From Clostridia bacterium (GTDB taxonomy: Bacteria > Bacillota > Clostridia > Oscillospirales > CAG-272), in contig JAFTRY010000034.1 in assembly GCA_017462035.1 (NCBI GenBank), forward strand, positions 20,462-84,461: a stretch of 64,000 nucleotides of DNA. Reading direction: 5' to 3'. Below are positions 34,893 to 42,036 of the stretch, one piece after another. The notes under the pieces are model-generated. The model did not search any database and had not been told where the DNA came from. It saw only the letters and a program-made list of their open reading frames with translations. The position numbers were made by a program, and so were the translations under genes. The number at the start of each line of letters is the position of its first letter. The stretch's first letter is position 1.

Positions 34893-34971
34893 ATGTATTG
34901 TCGCATTTTATGTCAATCAAATTGGTTTATGCGGTAAGCCTTAAGATTCAGAACGGGCGGGAGGGTAGAAA

Positions 34972-35496
34972 ATGGTTGTTGATGTTGCCCCGCTTCTTCG
35001 AGGAGAAGTAAAACGGGTGGACATCGATTATCGGTTATCCCCCGAGCAAATAGACGGAGTCTTCTTTGATTCCGATGCCCATGTTATAGGTAGAATTACG
35101 GATAACGCGGGGTATATGCGTCTGGTTTTGAAAGCAGAGCTGAGTTATCACGGAGAGTGCGCGAGATGTCTTGCTCCGGTAAACGGAGTTTTCTCTCTTG
35201 ACTTTGAACGTACGGTGGTGACTGAGGGAACTCTAACGGAACAACAGGATGCGGAAGATTCGGATGAATATGTCGTGTTGAACGGTACGGAGCTGGATGT
35301 AGATGAGCCTCTGAGAGAGGAGCTTCTGCTCGGATTTCCCACAAGACTTCTTTGCTCTGAGGATTGCCCGGGGCTGTGTCCCCGTTGCGGAAAACCGAGG
35401 CGGGAAGGAGATTGCGGTTGCGGTGGGAAGGAGATCGACCCACGGCTGGCAATTCTGAAAACCTTTTTTGATGACAGCGAAGAGGAAAACAATTAA
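34972..35496 (+). CDS. DUF177 (YceD) family protein
   Basis: A 174-residue YceD/DUF177 protein. The family nearly always precedes rpmF, as here, and in plants and bacteria it is tied to 23S rRNA processing. Visible marks are C-A-R-C-L near residue 63, an acidic middle part, and a Cys-rich segment L-C-S-E-D-C-P-G-L-C-P-R-C-G followed by C-G-C-G, which probably binds zinc. GGAGGG precedes the ATG. It shares a promoter with rpmF. Confidence 0.88.
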   Translation: MVVDVAPLLRGEVKRVDIDYRLSPEQIDGVFFDSDAHVIGRITDNAGYMRLVLKAELSYHGECARCLAPVNGVFSLDFERTVVTEGTLTEQQDAEDSDEYVVLNGTELDVDEPLREELLLGFPTRLLCSEDCPGLCPRCGKPRREGDCGCGGKEIDPRLAILKTFFDDSEEENN

Positions 35497-35544
35497 TTTA
35501 TATAAATATGAAAGTGTTATACACGCTTCAAGGAGGTGTAGATA

Positions 35545-35730
35545 ATGGCAGTACCGAAGAAGAAAGTATCCAAGGCTCGTAGAGACAAGAGACGCTCCAA
35601 CAACTGGAAATTGTCTCTTCCTGGCATGACCAAGTGCCCCAAGTGCGGCGAGTTCGTAAGAAATCACCGTGTTTGCAAGTCTTGCGGATATTACGACGGC
35701 AAGGAAGTGCTCAAGGTTGAGAGCAAATAA
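35545..35730 (+). CDS. rpmF: Ribosomal protein bL32, zinc form
   Basis: A 61-residue L32 beginning [17 protein letters not shown]. Two Cys pairs (C-P-K-C and C-K-S-C) bind zinc. AAGGAGGTG lies before the ATG. It is co-transcribed with DUF177 from the promoter at 34864 and followed by a terminator. Confidence 0.96.
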   Translation: MAVPKKKVSKARRDKRRSNNWKLSLPGMTKCPKCGEFVRNHRVCKSCGYYDGKEVLKVESK

Positions 35731-35737
35731 TGAAAAG

Positions 35738-35779
35738 AGAGCGGCTTTGTTGTTGTGACAAGCCGTTTTTCTTTATTTT
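35738..35779 (+). terminator. Rho-independent terminator after rpmF
   Basis: AGCGGCTTTGT pairs with ACAAGCCGT with one bulge, followed by TTTTTCTTTATTTTTT. Confidence 0.75.
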
Positions 35780-35819
35780 TTAGTGTCCTTTCCGTGACAC
35801 CTTGATAGAGGAGATGCCT

Positions 35820-36491
35820 ATGAACCGTGCTAAAAGAGCTTATGCGCTATACCTTGCCCGCCGCCTGGGAGTCGGTGCTCTCTTGCTGTGCCTTCTGCTT
35901 GGGTGTCTTTGTTCCTGTCAAAAGGATGAGCCGGAGGAAGAAGCTGTTCTTACGGCAATAGATTATGATGTGGTAGAGGACTGGTCGGAGTACGTTTTGC
36001 TTTCTCAGTATACGGGTCTTGAAATTTGTTTGCAACAGGAAGCTGATTCCAAGAGCGAGCAAGTCTGGAAAACAGTGCTGGGACAAGCTGAAATTCTTCA
36101 CTATCCCGAGGAACAGGTGAGCTACTACGCGGCGCAGACACGGGCAACTTACCGTTATTATGCTCAGCAAAACGGTTGGAGTCTGGAGGAAACGATGGAA
36201 AAGCTGGGAGTCACTGAGGAATCCATTCTTGCCGAGGCAAGGGACATGGTGAAGGGGGACTTGGTGTACCGTTACATCGTGGCGGATGCAGGCATCGCGC
36301 TGACGGAGGAAGAAAAAGCGAGCCTCTTTGACCGATATGCTCGTCAGTATGCCGAGACGTACGGCTATGAGCTGAGCTATGTGACAGCTTCTCTTTCTGA
36401 ACTGGTGTACGATTCCATGCTCTATGATAAGACTATGGAATACCTCATAGTAAATAATACCTTCGTTGTTTCGGCGGAGGAGATTTCGTAA
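35820..36491 (+). CDS. Lipoprotein with trigger-factor C-terminal-like chaperone domain
   Basis: A 223-residue predicted lipoprotein: basic N-terminus, hydrophobic stretch, C-S-C lipobox near residue 32. The helical remainder follows the pattern of the trigger factor and SurA peptide-binding arms (Y-P-E-E-Q-V-x-Y-Y, a Y-Y-A-Q-Q-N-G block, E-E-T-M-E-K-L-G, then E-A-R-D-M-V-K-x-x-L-V-Y-R-Y-I). There is no PPIase domain. It may hold unfolded exported proteins at the membrane, but this is inferred. GAGGAG six bases before ATG 35820 fixes the start. It begins a run with the HAD gene 9 nt downstream. Confidence 0.7.
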   Translation: MNRAKRAYALYLARRLGVGALLLCLLLGCLCSCQKDEPEEEAVLTAIDYDVVEDWSEYVLLSQYTGLEICLQQEADSKSEQVWKTVLGQAEILHYPEEQVSYYAAQTRATYRYYAQQNGWSLEETMEKLGVTEESILAEARDMVKGDLVYRYIVADAGIALTEEEKASLFDRYARQYAETYGYELSYVTASLSELVYDSMLYDKTMEYLIVNNTFVVSAEEIS

Positions 36492-36500
36492 GGCGGTGTC

Positions 36501-37256
36501 ATGGGAAAATACAGTGGACTTTTGATTTGCGCGGACTTTGACGGTACGCTGGTTTATAACGGTCAAATCTCGCCCGGAAATTTGGATGCCATCCGTCGCT
36601 TCCAGCAAGGGGGCGGCTGGCTGACGCTGGCAACGGGACGGTATCCGAATGTACTAAGGGATCATGGAGTAGCCTTTCGGTGTAACGCGCCCTTGATTTG
36701 CATGAATGGAGCGATCCTCTACGACGAGGAAACGGAAAAAGCTTTGTATGAAGGCTTTATAGAGGAATCCTGCGAGGAGCTGTTGCTTGACGCGATTCGA
36801 CGCTGTCAAGAGGTGCGGGAACTTGTGTTTTGCATGGCAGAGGGACGGCGCGCTCAACATGTCAGTCCGTCGGATATACCACTGATCCGGGAGCTTTGCG
36901 GTAAACCTCTTTACAAGATCCTGATTCACGTGTCTGCCCGGCAGGGAGTGACGCTGCGAGACTATCTTCGGGAAAAATCCGAGGGACGGTACCTGGTAGA
37001 TCGAAGCTGGCATAGCGGTGTAGAGATTCAAGGGATTGGCTATGATAAAGGAAAAACGGCGCGTCGGCTAGCAAACATGTTAGACGCTGATTCACTCCTT
37101 TGCATAGGCGACTTTGATAACGACTTGTCCATGATCCGGGAGGCTGACGTAGGCTATGCCATGGGAAACGCTACCGAGGAGCTGAAGGCGGCAGCGGATC
37201 GGATCACCGCATCGGTAGAAGAGGATGGTTTCGCGCAAATGATCGATGAGCTGTAG
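36501..37256 (+). CDS. HAD-family phosphatase, Cof type
   Basis: A 251-residue HAD phosphatase of subclass IIB. Motif I is A-D-F-D-G-T-L (residues 11-17), motif II L-A-T-G-R, and the motif III lysine comes before the G-D-F-D-N-D-L-S-M-I motif IV. The C2B cap sits between. Members dephosphorylate sugar phosphates, FMN-type cofactors or pyridoxal phosphate; the substrate cannot be told. A GGCGGTG ribosome site precedes the ATG, 9 nt after the upstream lipoprotein stop. Confidence 0.88.
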   Translation: MGKYSGLLICADFDGTLVYNGQISPGNLDAIRRFQQGGGWLTLATGRYPNVLRDHGVAFRCNAPLICMNGAILYDEETEKALYEGFIEESCEELLLDAIRRCQEVRELVFCMAEGRRAQHVSPSDIPLIRELCGKPLYKILIHVSARQGVTLRDYLREKSEGRYLVDRSWHSGVEIQGIGYDKGKTARRLANMLDADSLLCIGDFDNDLSMIREADVGYAMGNATEELKAAADRITASVEEDGFAQMIDEL

Positions 37257-37302
37257 ATCCTCATAAAAGCTCAATGAATTTTAATCATAGAAAGCATGTA
37301 AT

Positions 37303-38073
37303 ATGAAAATTTTAGCCATTGGTGATATTGTAGGTACCCAAACCGTTGAGTATTTAAAGGAAAAACTCTGGAAGCTGAGAGACTCGCTGGCGGTAGATCT
37401 GGTGGTGGCGAACGGAGAAAATGCCACGGATATTCACGGTCTTAGCTCGGCGGATGCACAAAGAATTTTGGATGCCGGGGTGGACGTGATTACTTTAGGG
37501 AATCACGCCTACGGTCGAAGGGATCTTTGCGCCATGCTCAGTGACTCGGAGGCGATCATTCGCCCGGCGAACTATCCTACGCTGGCACCGGGCGGCGGGT
37601 ATACCTTTTGCCGTGTAGGCGGTTGGAAGCTCCTTGTTGTCAATGTCATGGGAACTGCCCTGATGGAGTCTCTTGCCTGTCCCTTCGCTACGGTGGACCG
37701 AATTCTGGAAAGAGAAGAGGGGAATTATGATTTCGCGCTGATGGATATCCATGCGGAGGCAACCTCAGAGAAGCTGGCGTTGGCACGTTGGTTTGACGGT
37801 CGGATCCACGTGATGTTTGGAACTCATACTCATGTGCAGACAGCAGATGAGCAGGTGCTTCCCAGGGGCAGCGGATATATTACGGACCTTGGTATGACCG
37901 GACCGAAAAATGGAATTATTGGTGCAGACGCGGATTCCGTGATTGAAAAATTCCGCACAAAAATGCCGACCAGATTTCGTGCGGCAGAAGGGGAAATTGA
38001 AGGTCAAGGTGCTCTTTATGATTTGGATACAAGCAAAAAAATGGTGATTAGTGTTAAACGCATAAAATTTTAA
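37303..38073 (+). CDS. ymdB: YmdB-type metallophosphoesterase (TIGR00282)
   Basis: A 256-residue di-metal phosphodiesterase. Motifs: G-D-I-V-G (7-11), A-N-G-E-N-A, L-G-N-H, D-I-H-A-E-A-T-S-E-K and G-T-H-T-H-V-Q-T-A-D. B. subtilis YmdB hydrolyses cyclic nucleotides and affects biofilm and sporulation choices. The ribosome site is weak. It precedes mini-RNase III by 27 nt, so the two are likely one transcript. Confidence 0.9.
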   Translation: MKILAIGDIVGTQTVEYLKEKLWKLRDSLAVDLVVANGENATDIHGLSSADAQRILDAGVDVITLGNHAYGRRDLCAMLSDSEAIIRPANYPTLAPGGGYTFCRVGGWKLLVVNVMGTALMESLACPFATVDRILEREEGNYDFALMDIHAEATSEKLALARWFDGRIHVMFGTHTHVQTADEQVLPRGSGYITDLGMTGPKNGIIGADADSVIEKFRTKMPTRFRAAEGEIEGQGALYDLDTSKKMVISVKRIKF

Positions 38074-38100
38074 AAAACGCAATGAAAACAAGGAGTGACT

Positions 38101-38487
38101 ATGGATAAAGCACTTCATACCTATTCAACCGCATCGCTGGCATATTTGGGAGACTGTGTCCTGGAGCTTTGTGTGCGTGAGCACCTGATTCGCTCAGGCT
38201 TCGCCTCTTCGTCGGCACTCAATCGGGAGGCACTGAATTACGTTCGGGCGACTACGCAGGCGGAGGCGATGAAGCGTATTCTTCCTCTGCTTACTGAGGA
38301 GGAAGGGGCAGTGTTTCGCCGAGGACGGAACGTAGGGCATACCAATACGCCAAAGTCGGCGACGGTAGCGGAATACCGCTCGGCAACCGGCATGGAAGCA
38401 CTCTTTGGGTGGCTTCATTTGGCGGGAAATCAAGAGAGAATCGATCAGCTTTTTTGCATCGCTTATGAGCTGGAGCACAAAGAGTAA
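38101..38487 (+). CDS. mrnC: Mini-ribonuclease III
   Basis: A 128-residue stand-alone RNase III catalytic domain without a double-stranded RNA-binding domain. It has L-A-Y-L-G-D-C-V-L-E-L (signature with the catalytic Asp), R-R-G-R-N-V, and S-A-T-x-A-E-Y-R-x-A-T-G-M-E-A-L-F-G-W-L-x-L-A-G. It trims 23S rRNA ends in Firmicutes. AAGGAG seven bases before ATG 38101 decides the start over the ATG at 38095. Confidence 0.94.
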   Translation: MDKALHTYSTASLAYLGDCVLELCVREHLIRSGFASSSALNREALNYVRATTQAEAMKRILPLLTEEEGAVFRRGRNVGHTNTPKSATVAEYRSATGMEALFGWLHLAGNQERIDQLFCIAYELEHKE

Positions 38488-38536
38488 GCTTGGACTAACT
38501 AATTAAAATATATAACAAAAGGGAGAAAATTGTACG

Positions 38537-39043
38537 ATGAATAATCCGATTATTAAAATCAACGTACGGGATTTCGGCACCATGACAGCGGAGCTGTACC
38601 CCGAAAAAGCACCTAAGACTGTGGCTAACTTTCTGAAATTGATCGACGAAGGCTTTTTTAGCGGTCTGATCTTTCACCGAGTTATCAAGGGCTTTATGAT
38701 TCAGGGCGGCGGTTATGATGAAAGTATGGAGCATAAGGAGGCAGAATCCATCCGCGGTGAATTTAAGGCGAACGGCTTTATGCTCAATGACTTGAAGCAT
38801 ACTCGCGGCGTGCTGTCCATGGCTCGTACCTCGGATCCCGACTCCGCATCCTCTCAGTTCTTTGTAATGCATATGGATGCTCCTCATTTGGATGCCCAGT
38901 ATGCGGGATTTGGTAAGGTTACGGAGGGCTTGGACGTGCTTGATGCGATTGCTACTGTAAAAACCGGAAATTTTGGCTGGTATATGCAGGATGTTCCCAA
39001 AAACCCTGTAGTGATTGAAAGCATGGAGGTTGTCAGCAGATAA
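38537..39043 (+). CDS. Cyclophilin-type peptidyl-prolyl isomerase
   Basis: A 168-residue cytoplasmic cyclophilin (no signal peptide). Active-site residues are present: F-H-R-V-I (Arg of the catalytic site), F-M-I-Q-G-G, M-A-R-T-S-D-P-D-S-A-S-S-Q-F-F and F-G-K-V. It speeds proline isomerisation during folding. GGGAG precedes the ATG at a longish spacing of about 11 nt. Confidence 0.93.
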   Translation: MNNPIIKINVRDFGTMTAELYPEKAPKTVANFLKLIDEGFFSGLIFHRVIKGFMIQGGGYDESMEHKEAESIRGEFKANGFMLNDLKHTRGVLSMARTSDPDSASSQFFVMHMDAPHLDAQYAGFGKVTEGLDVLDAIATVKTGNFGWYMQDVPKNPVVIESMEVVSR

Positions 39044-39124
39044 GAATACGCGGCGAGCTTGCTTTGCTTGGCGGGTGATCGAATTCGTGACAGTTGTACG
39101 TGAGTTTGCTTTGACTAACTGAAG

Positions 39125-39162
39125 GAGTAGGAGAGCAAGGATCATTCCTTGTTCTCCTACTC
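39125..39162. terminator. Bidirectional terminator between cyclophilin and GH2 genes
   Basis: GAGTAGGAGA-GC-AAGG pairs with CCTT-GT-TCTCCTACTC, followed by TTTTGTTCTTTTTT. Confidence 0.85.
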
Positions 39163-39174
39163 TTTTGTTCTTTT

Positions 39175-40908
39175 TTATTCGGTTTGATCTTCTATTGCGG
39201 CTTTTTGCTCCAGGATCAAGCAGAAGAATTTCGGGTCGAATTTTGCCTGTCGATCATAGGTATACAGACCATTGGTTTCTTGTTCAACGTCGGTTAGTTG
39301 AGTGTAACACAAACCCGTTATATAAGGATTGAACAGAAGAGCCTCGGTTAGCCCTCGGAATCTTTCCAGGAATTCCTTCTCGGTCTTGGGATTATTGCCG
39401 TATCCCCAGGCATTCGTTTGGTTGAGATTCACATTCCAACCGATGCCGCCATATTCACTGATGAAGCGAGGAAAGAGAGGATAAGGAGTTAGCGGCTTTG
39501 TTAATATGGGTGTTCCGTTGGCAACGTCAATGTATCTTTGCCGGAAGGTGTCGGGGTTCTGATCGTAATCGTGCCAGTCCTCAATATCGGAGGCACCTTC
39601 CACGTGAATCCATCCGGAGTTGTCAATGACCGGACGGGTGGGATCCAGCATCCGTGTCAGTTGAGCGGTGTAGGCAATCAGATCGTCGTCCTGTCCTGCT
39701 TCGGTTTCGTTAAAGGGACACCAGCCAATGAGGGCGGGGTGATTTCTATCACGCTCTACGATCTTAATCCACTCGGATAGAAAGCCTTTCCAGGCACTGG
39801 GTTGACTCACTCGTAAGCCCCAGTTTCCGTGCTCCCCCCAAACCAAATACCCCAGTCGGTCACAGTGGTATAGGAAGAGGGGCTCAAAAACCTTTTGATG
39901 GAGACGGGCACCGTTAAATCCGCATGCCATCGAGCGGGTAATATCGTTGATCAGCTCCTGCTCGCTGGGAGCGGTATAAATACCGTCGGGATAGAAGCCT
40001 TGATCCAGAACCAGACGCTGAAAGATCTTCTTTCCGTTGATGACCAAGGCGGAATCATCCAGGCTCAAGGTTCTCATGCCGAAATAACTCTTCACTTGGT
40101 CGTCGCCAAGGGTCAAAATCAGGTCGTATAGACCGCCCTTGCCAATCTCCCAGGGATGAAGCTCGGACAGCGGGAGAATCAGATTACAAGAGGTCTCTGC
40201 CGCGCGGGAAGATGCTTCTCCAACCTTTTTTCCATTCCAATAAGCGGTGGCGGTCATGATTTTCCCCGCGCCTTCCTTTACTTTCGCGAAAATGGACAGA
40301 GAAGCGTTTTCCATATTTGGTATGAGATGAAAGCTCTCTATATGGGCGGGTGCCACGCTTTCCAGCCATACGGTTTGCCATATTCCTGTGGTGCGTGTGT
40401 AATAGCAACCGTAAGAGCTGTATTTCCGGCTTTGTTTTCCGCAGGGTTGTTCTCCGCTACGGGTACGGTCCTCGGCGCAGATGACTAAGACGTTCGTTCC
40501 TGTTCTCAGCGGGGCGGTAATGTCATAAGAAAAGGAGGTGTATCCCCCACGGTGGGGAAGTCCAACATGTGTTCCGTTGACGTAAATATCGGTACGATAA
40601 TCACAAGCACCCACGTGTAAAAGAACTCGCTTTCCATCAGTCAACCAGTCTGACGGAATATCCAATTTCCGACGGTACCAGACACAATCGCAGAAGTCCT
40701 TGTCTCCAATGCCGGAGAGCTCGCTTTCCATGCAGAAGGGAACGGTAATTCGCTCCGGAAGGGAGGAGGCATCGTAAAGCTTTCTTGCCTTGCCGCTGAC
40801 ACTGTGATCGCGATAAAATTCCCACTCACCGTTGAGGTTCAGCCAGCTTTCTCTGAAAAACTGAGGATTGGGATGTTCGGGACGGGGAACGAAATGAGTG
40901 TAAGACAT
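39175..40908 (-). CDS. Glycoside hydrolase family 2 enzyme
   Basis: A 577-residue cytoplasmic GH2 (beta-galactosidase or beta-glucuronidase type). The order is sugar-binding jelly roll (about 15-185), Ig-like middle domain (186-280) and TIM barrel. The acid/base Glu401 (C-P-F-N-E-T) and nucleophile Glu485 (I-S-E-Y-G-G) are present. It lacks the large C-terminal LacZ domains. The exact sugar is not decided by sequence. AAGGAG precedes ATG 40908, and a TTGACA-N17-TAGACT promoter lies upstream. It is divergent from an AraC regulator, the likely controller. Confidence 0.9.
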   Translation of the reverse strand: MSYTHFVPRPEHPNPQFFRESWLNLNGEWEFYRDHSVSGKARKLYDASSLPERITVPFCMESELSGIGDKDFCDCVWYRRKLDIPSDWLTDGKRVLLHVGACDYRTDIYVNGTHVGLPHRGGYTSFSYDITAPLRTGTNVLVICAEDRTRSGEQPCGKQSRKYSSYGCYYTRTTGIWQTVWLESVAPAHIESFHLIPNMENASLSIFAKVKEGAGKIMTATAYWNGKKVGEASSRAAETSCNLILPLSELHPWEIGKGGLYDLILTLGDDQVKSYFGMRTLSLDDSALVINGKKIFQRLVLDQGFYPDGIYTAPSEQELINDITRSMACGFNGARLHQKVFEPLFLYHCDRLGYLVWGEHGNWGLRVSQPSAWKGFLSEWIKIVERDRNHPALIGWCPFNETEAGQDDDLIAYTAQLTRMLDPTRPVIDNSGWIHVEGASDIEDWHDYDQNPDTFRQRYIDVANGTPILTKPLTPYPLFPRFISEYGGIGWNVNLNQTNAWGYGNNPKTEKEFLERFRGLTEALLFNPYITGLCYTQLTDVEQETNGLYTYDRQAKFDPKFFCLILEQKAAIEDQTE

Positions 40909-40968
40909 GACCGGATACTCCTTTTTATATTATGATAAGATGGAATGATTTCAATGATATCCAAGGAT

Positions 40969-40997
40969 AGTCTACCATAAATGAAATAAAATGTCAA
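40969..40997 (-). promoter_or_regulatory. Sigma-A promoter of the GH2 gene
   Basis: Leftward TTGACA (40997-40992), 17 nt, TAGACT (40974-40969). Confidence 0.7.
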
Positions 40998-41048
40998 TCA
41001 AAAAATCTGTAACTGTGTAAAATAATAAAAATCGACGTTTTTCTTGAT

Positions 41049-41086
41049 TGTCGAATATTGACGAATGGGGCAATTTGTGGTATAAT
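41049..41086 (+). promoter_or_regulatory. Promoter of the second araC gene overlapped by two Spo0A boxes
   Basis: TTGACG at 41058-41063, 17-bp spacer, TATAAT at 41081-41086. TGTCGAA (41049-41055) and TGACGAA (41059-41065) both match the Spo0A box TGNCGAA exactly. They are 10 bp apart and cover the -35. Control by Spo0A is inferred. Confidence 0.65.
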
Positions 41087-41163
41087 GATAAAGGAAATAT
41101 AAAGGTTTTTCATAAAAACTCGAAAAAAGAACTGTGTGAATATTTGAAATTGGGAGTGAATCG

Positions 41164-41949
41164 ATGAAAAAATTTGACATATCTGAATTGGTGGTTTCCA
41201 AGCTGGTAGACGTGTATAGCTATACGTTGGAGGAGGATACCGAGGCAAAGGCGTTGACAGAGCATTCGGTCCTGATTTTGAAACGGCGTGGGCAGTCCTT
41301 TTATACTGTGTCGGGAAAGCGGTACGTAGCGGATCCCAATCATATCGTTTATTTTCCTGCGGGAACTTCTTATGAGCTGTCCGTGGATCGAGTGGGAGAG
41401 TGTACCATTCTGGAGTTCGACGTGCTGAACGGTGACATAAGCGAATGCCGAGAATTTTTCATCGGCAATGAAAGCGACATTCTGACCACGGCAAAAAACA
41501 TGCTTCATTACTGGAATTTGAGAGGACCCGCGTACGGCTCCAAATGCCTGTCAGAGCTATACAGTTTGCTGACGCAGATCTCCACCATTGAGTCTTATGC
41601 GGACTCCCTGGTGGGGAAATATGGGTTTATCCATAAATCCGTGAAGTATATTGAGAAAAATTATAACAAACAGGATCTTTATACCCCTATGCTCGCAAAG
41701 ATGTCGGGGATCGGGGAAACCTATTACCGCAACATTTTCCAAGCTGTGTTTGGAGTTCCACCTACCAAGTACATTCAGCAATATCGTGTGGAAAAGGCAA
41801 AGAAGCTGTTGGTAGACTCGGCAGGAAGCGTGGAGGAGATTGCCTTGGCGGTTGGTTTTGCCAATTCCTCTTACTTCTGTAAGGTCTTCAAAACCACCAC
41901 AGGTCTGACTCCCTCGGAGTTTGCCGAAAAGGGAAGATGGCTTGGCTGA
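41164..41949 (+). CDS. AraC-family transcriptional regulator
   Basis: A 261-residue regulator. A cupin-like sensor (about 1-140, with I-V-Y-F-P-A-G-T-S-Y-E-L) precedes two helix-turn-helix units ending V-G-F-A-N-S-S-Y-F-C-K-V-F-K-x-x-T-G-L-T-P-S-E-F. GGGAGTGA precedes the ATG. It lies between the leftward GH2 gene and the decayed leftward glycosidase gene and most likely controlled both. Its promoter carries tandem Spo0A boxes, which would tie glycan use to the sporulation decision. Confidence 0.88.
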   Translation: MKKFDISELVVSKLVDVYSYTLEEDTEAKALTEHSVLILKRRGQSFYTVSGKRYVADPNHIVYFPAGTSYELSVDRVGECTILEFDVLNGDISECREFFIGNESDILTTAKNMLHYWNLRGPAYGSKCLSELYSLLTQISTIESYADSLVGKYGFIHKSVKYIEKNYNKQDLYTPMLAKMSGIGETYYRNIFQAVFGVPPTKYIQQYRVEKAKKLLVDSAGSVEEIALAVGFANSSYFCKVFKTTTGLTPSEFAEKGRWLG

Positions 41950-41966
41950 ATCGATCTACAAAAAGT

Positions 41967-42034
41967 AAAAAGAGCAGTTGCCGTTTGGTGCGTTATTCTT
42001 AACGGAGAATACGCTAAACGGCAACTGCTCTTTT
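41967..42034. terminator. Long bidirectional terminator between araC and the glycosidase pseudogene
   Basis: AAAAGAGCAGTTGCCGTTT pairs perfectly with AAACGGCAACTGCTCTTTT. An inner GCGTTATTC/GAATACGC stem continues it. Confidence 0.9.
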
Positions 42035-42036
42035 CA

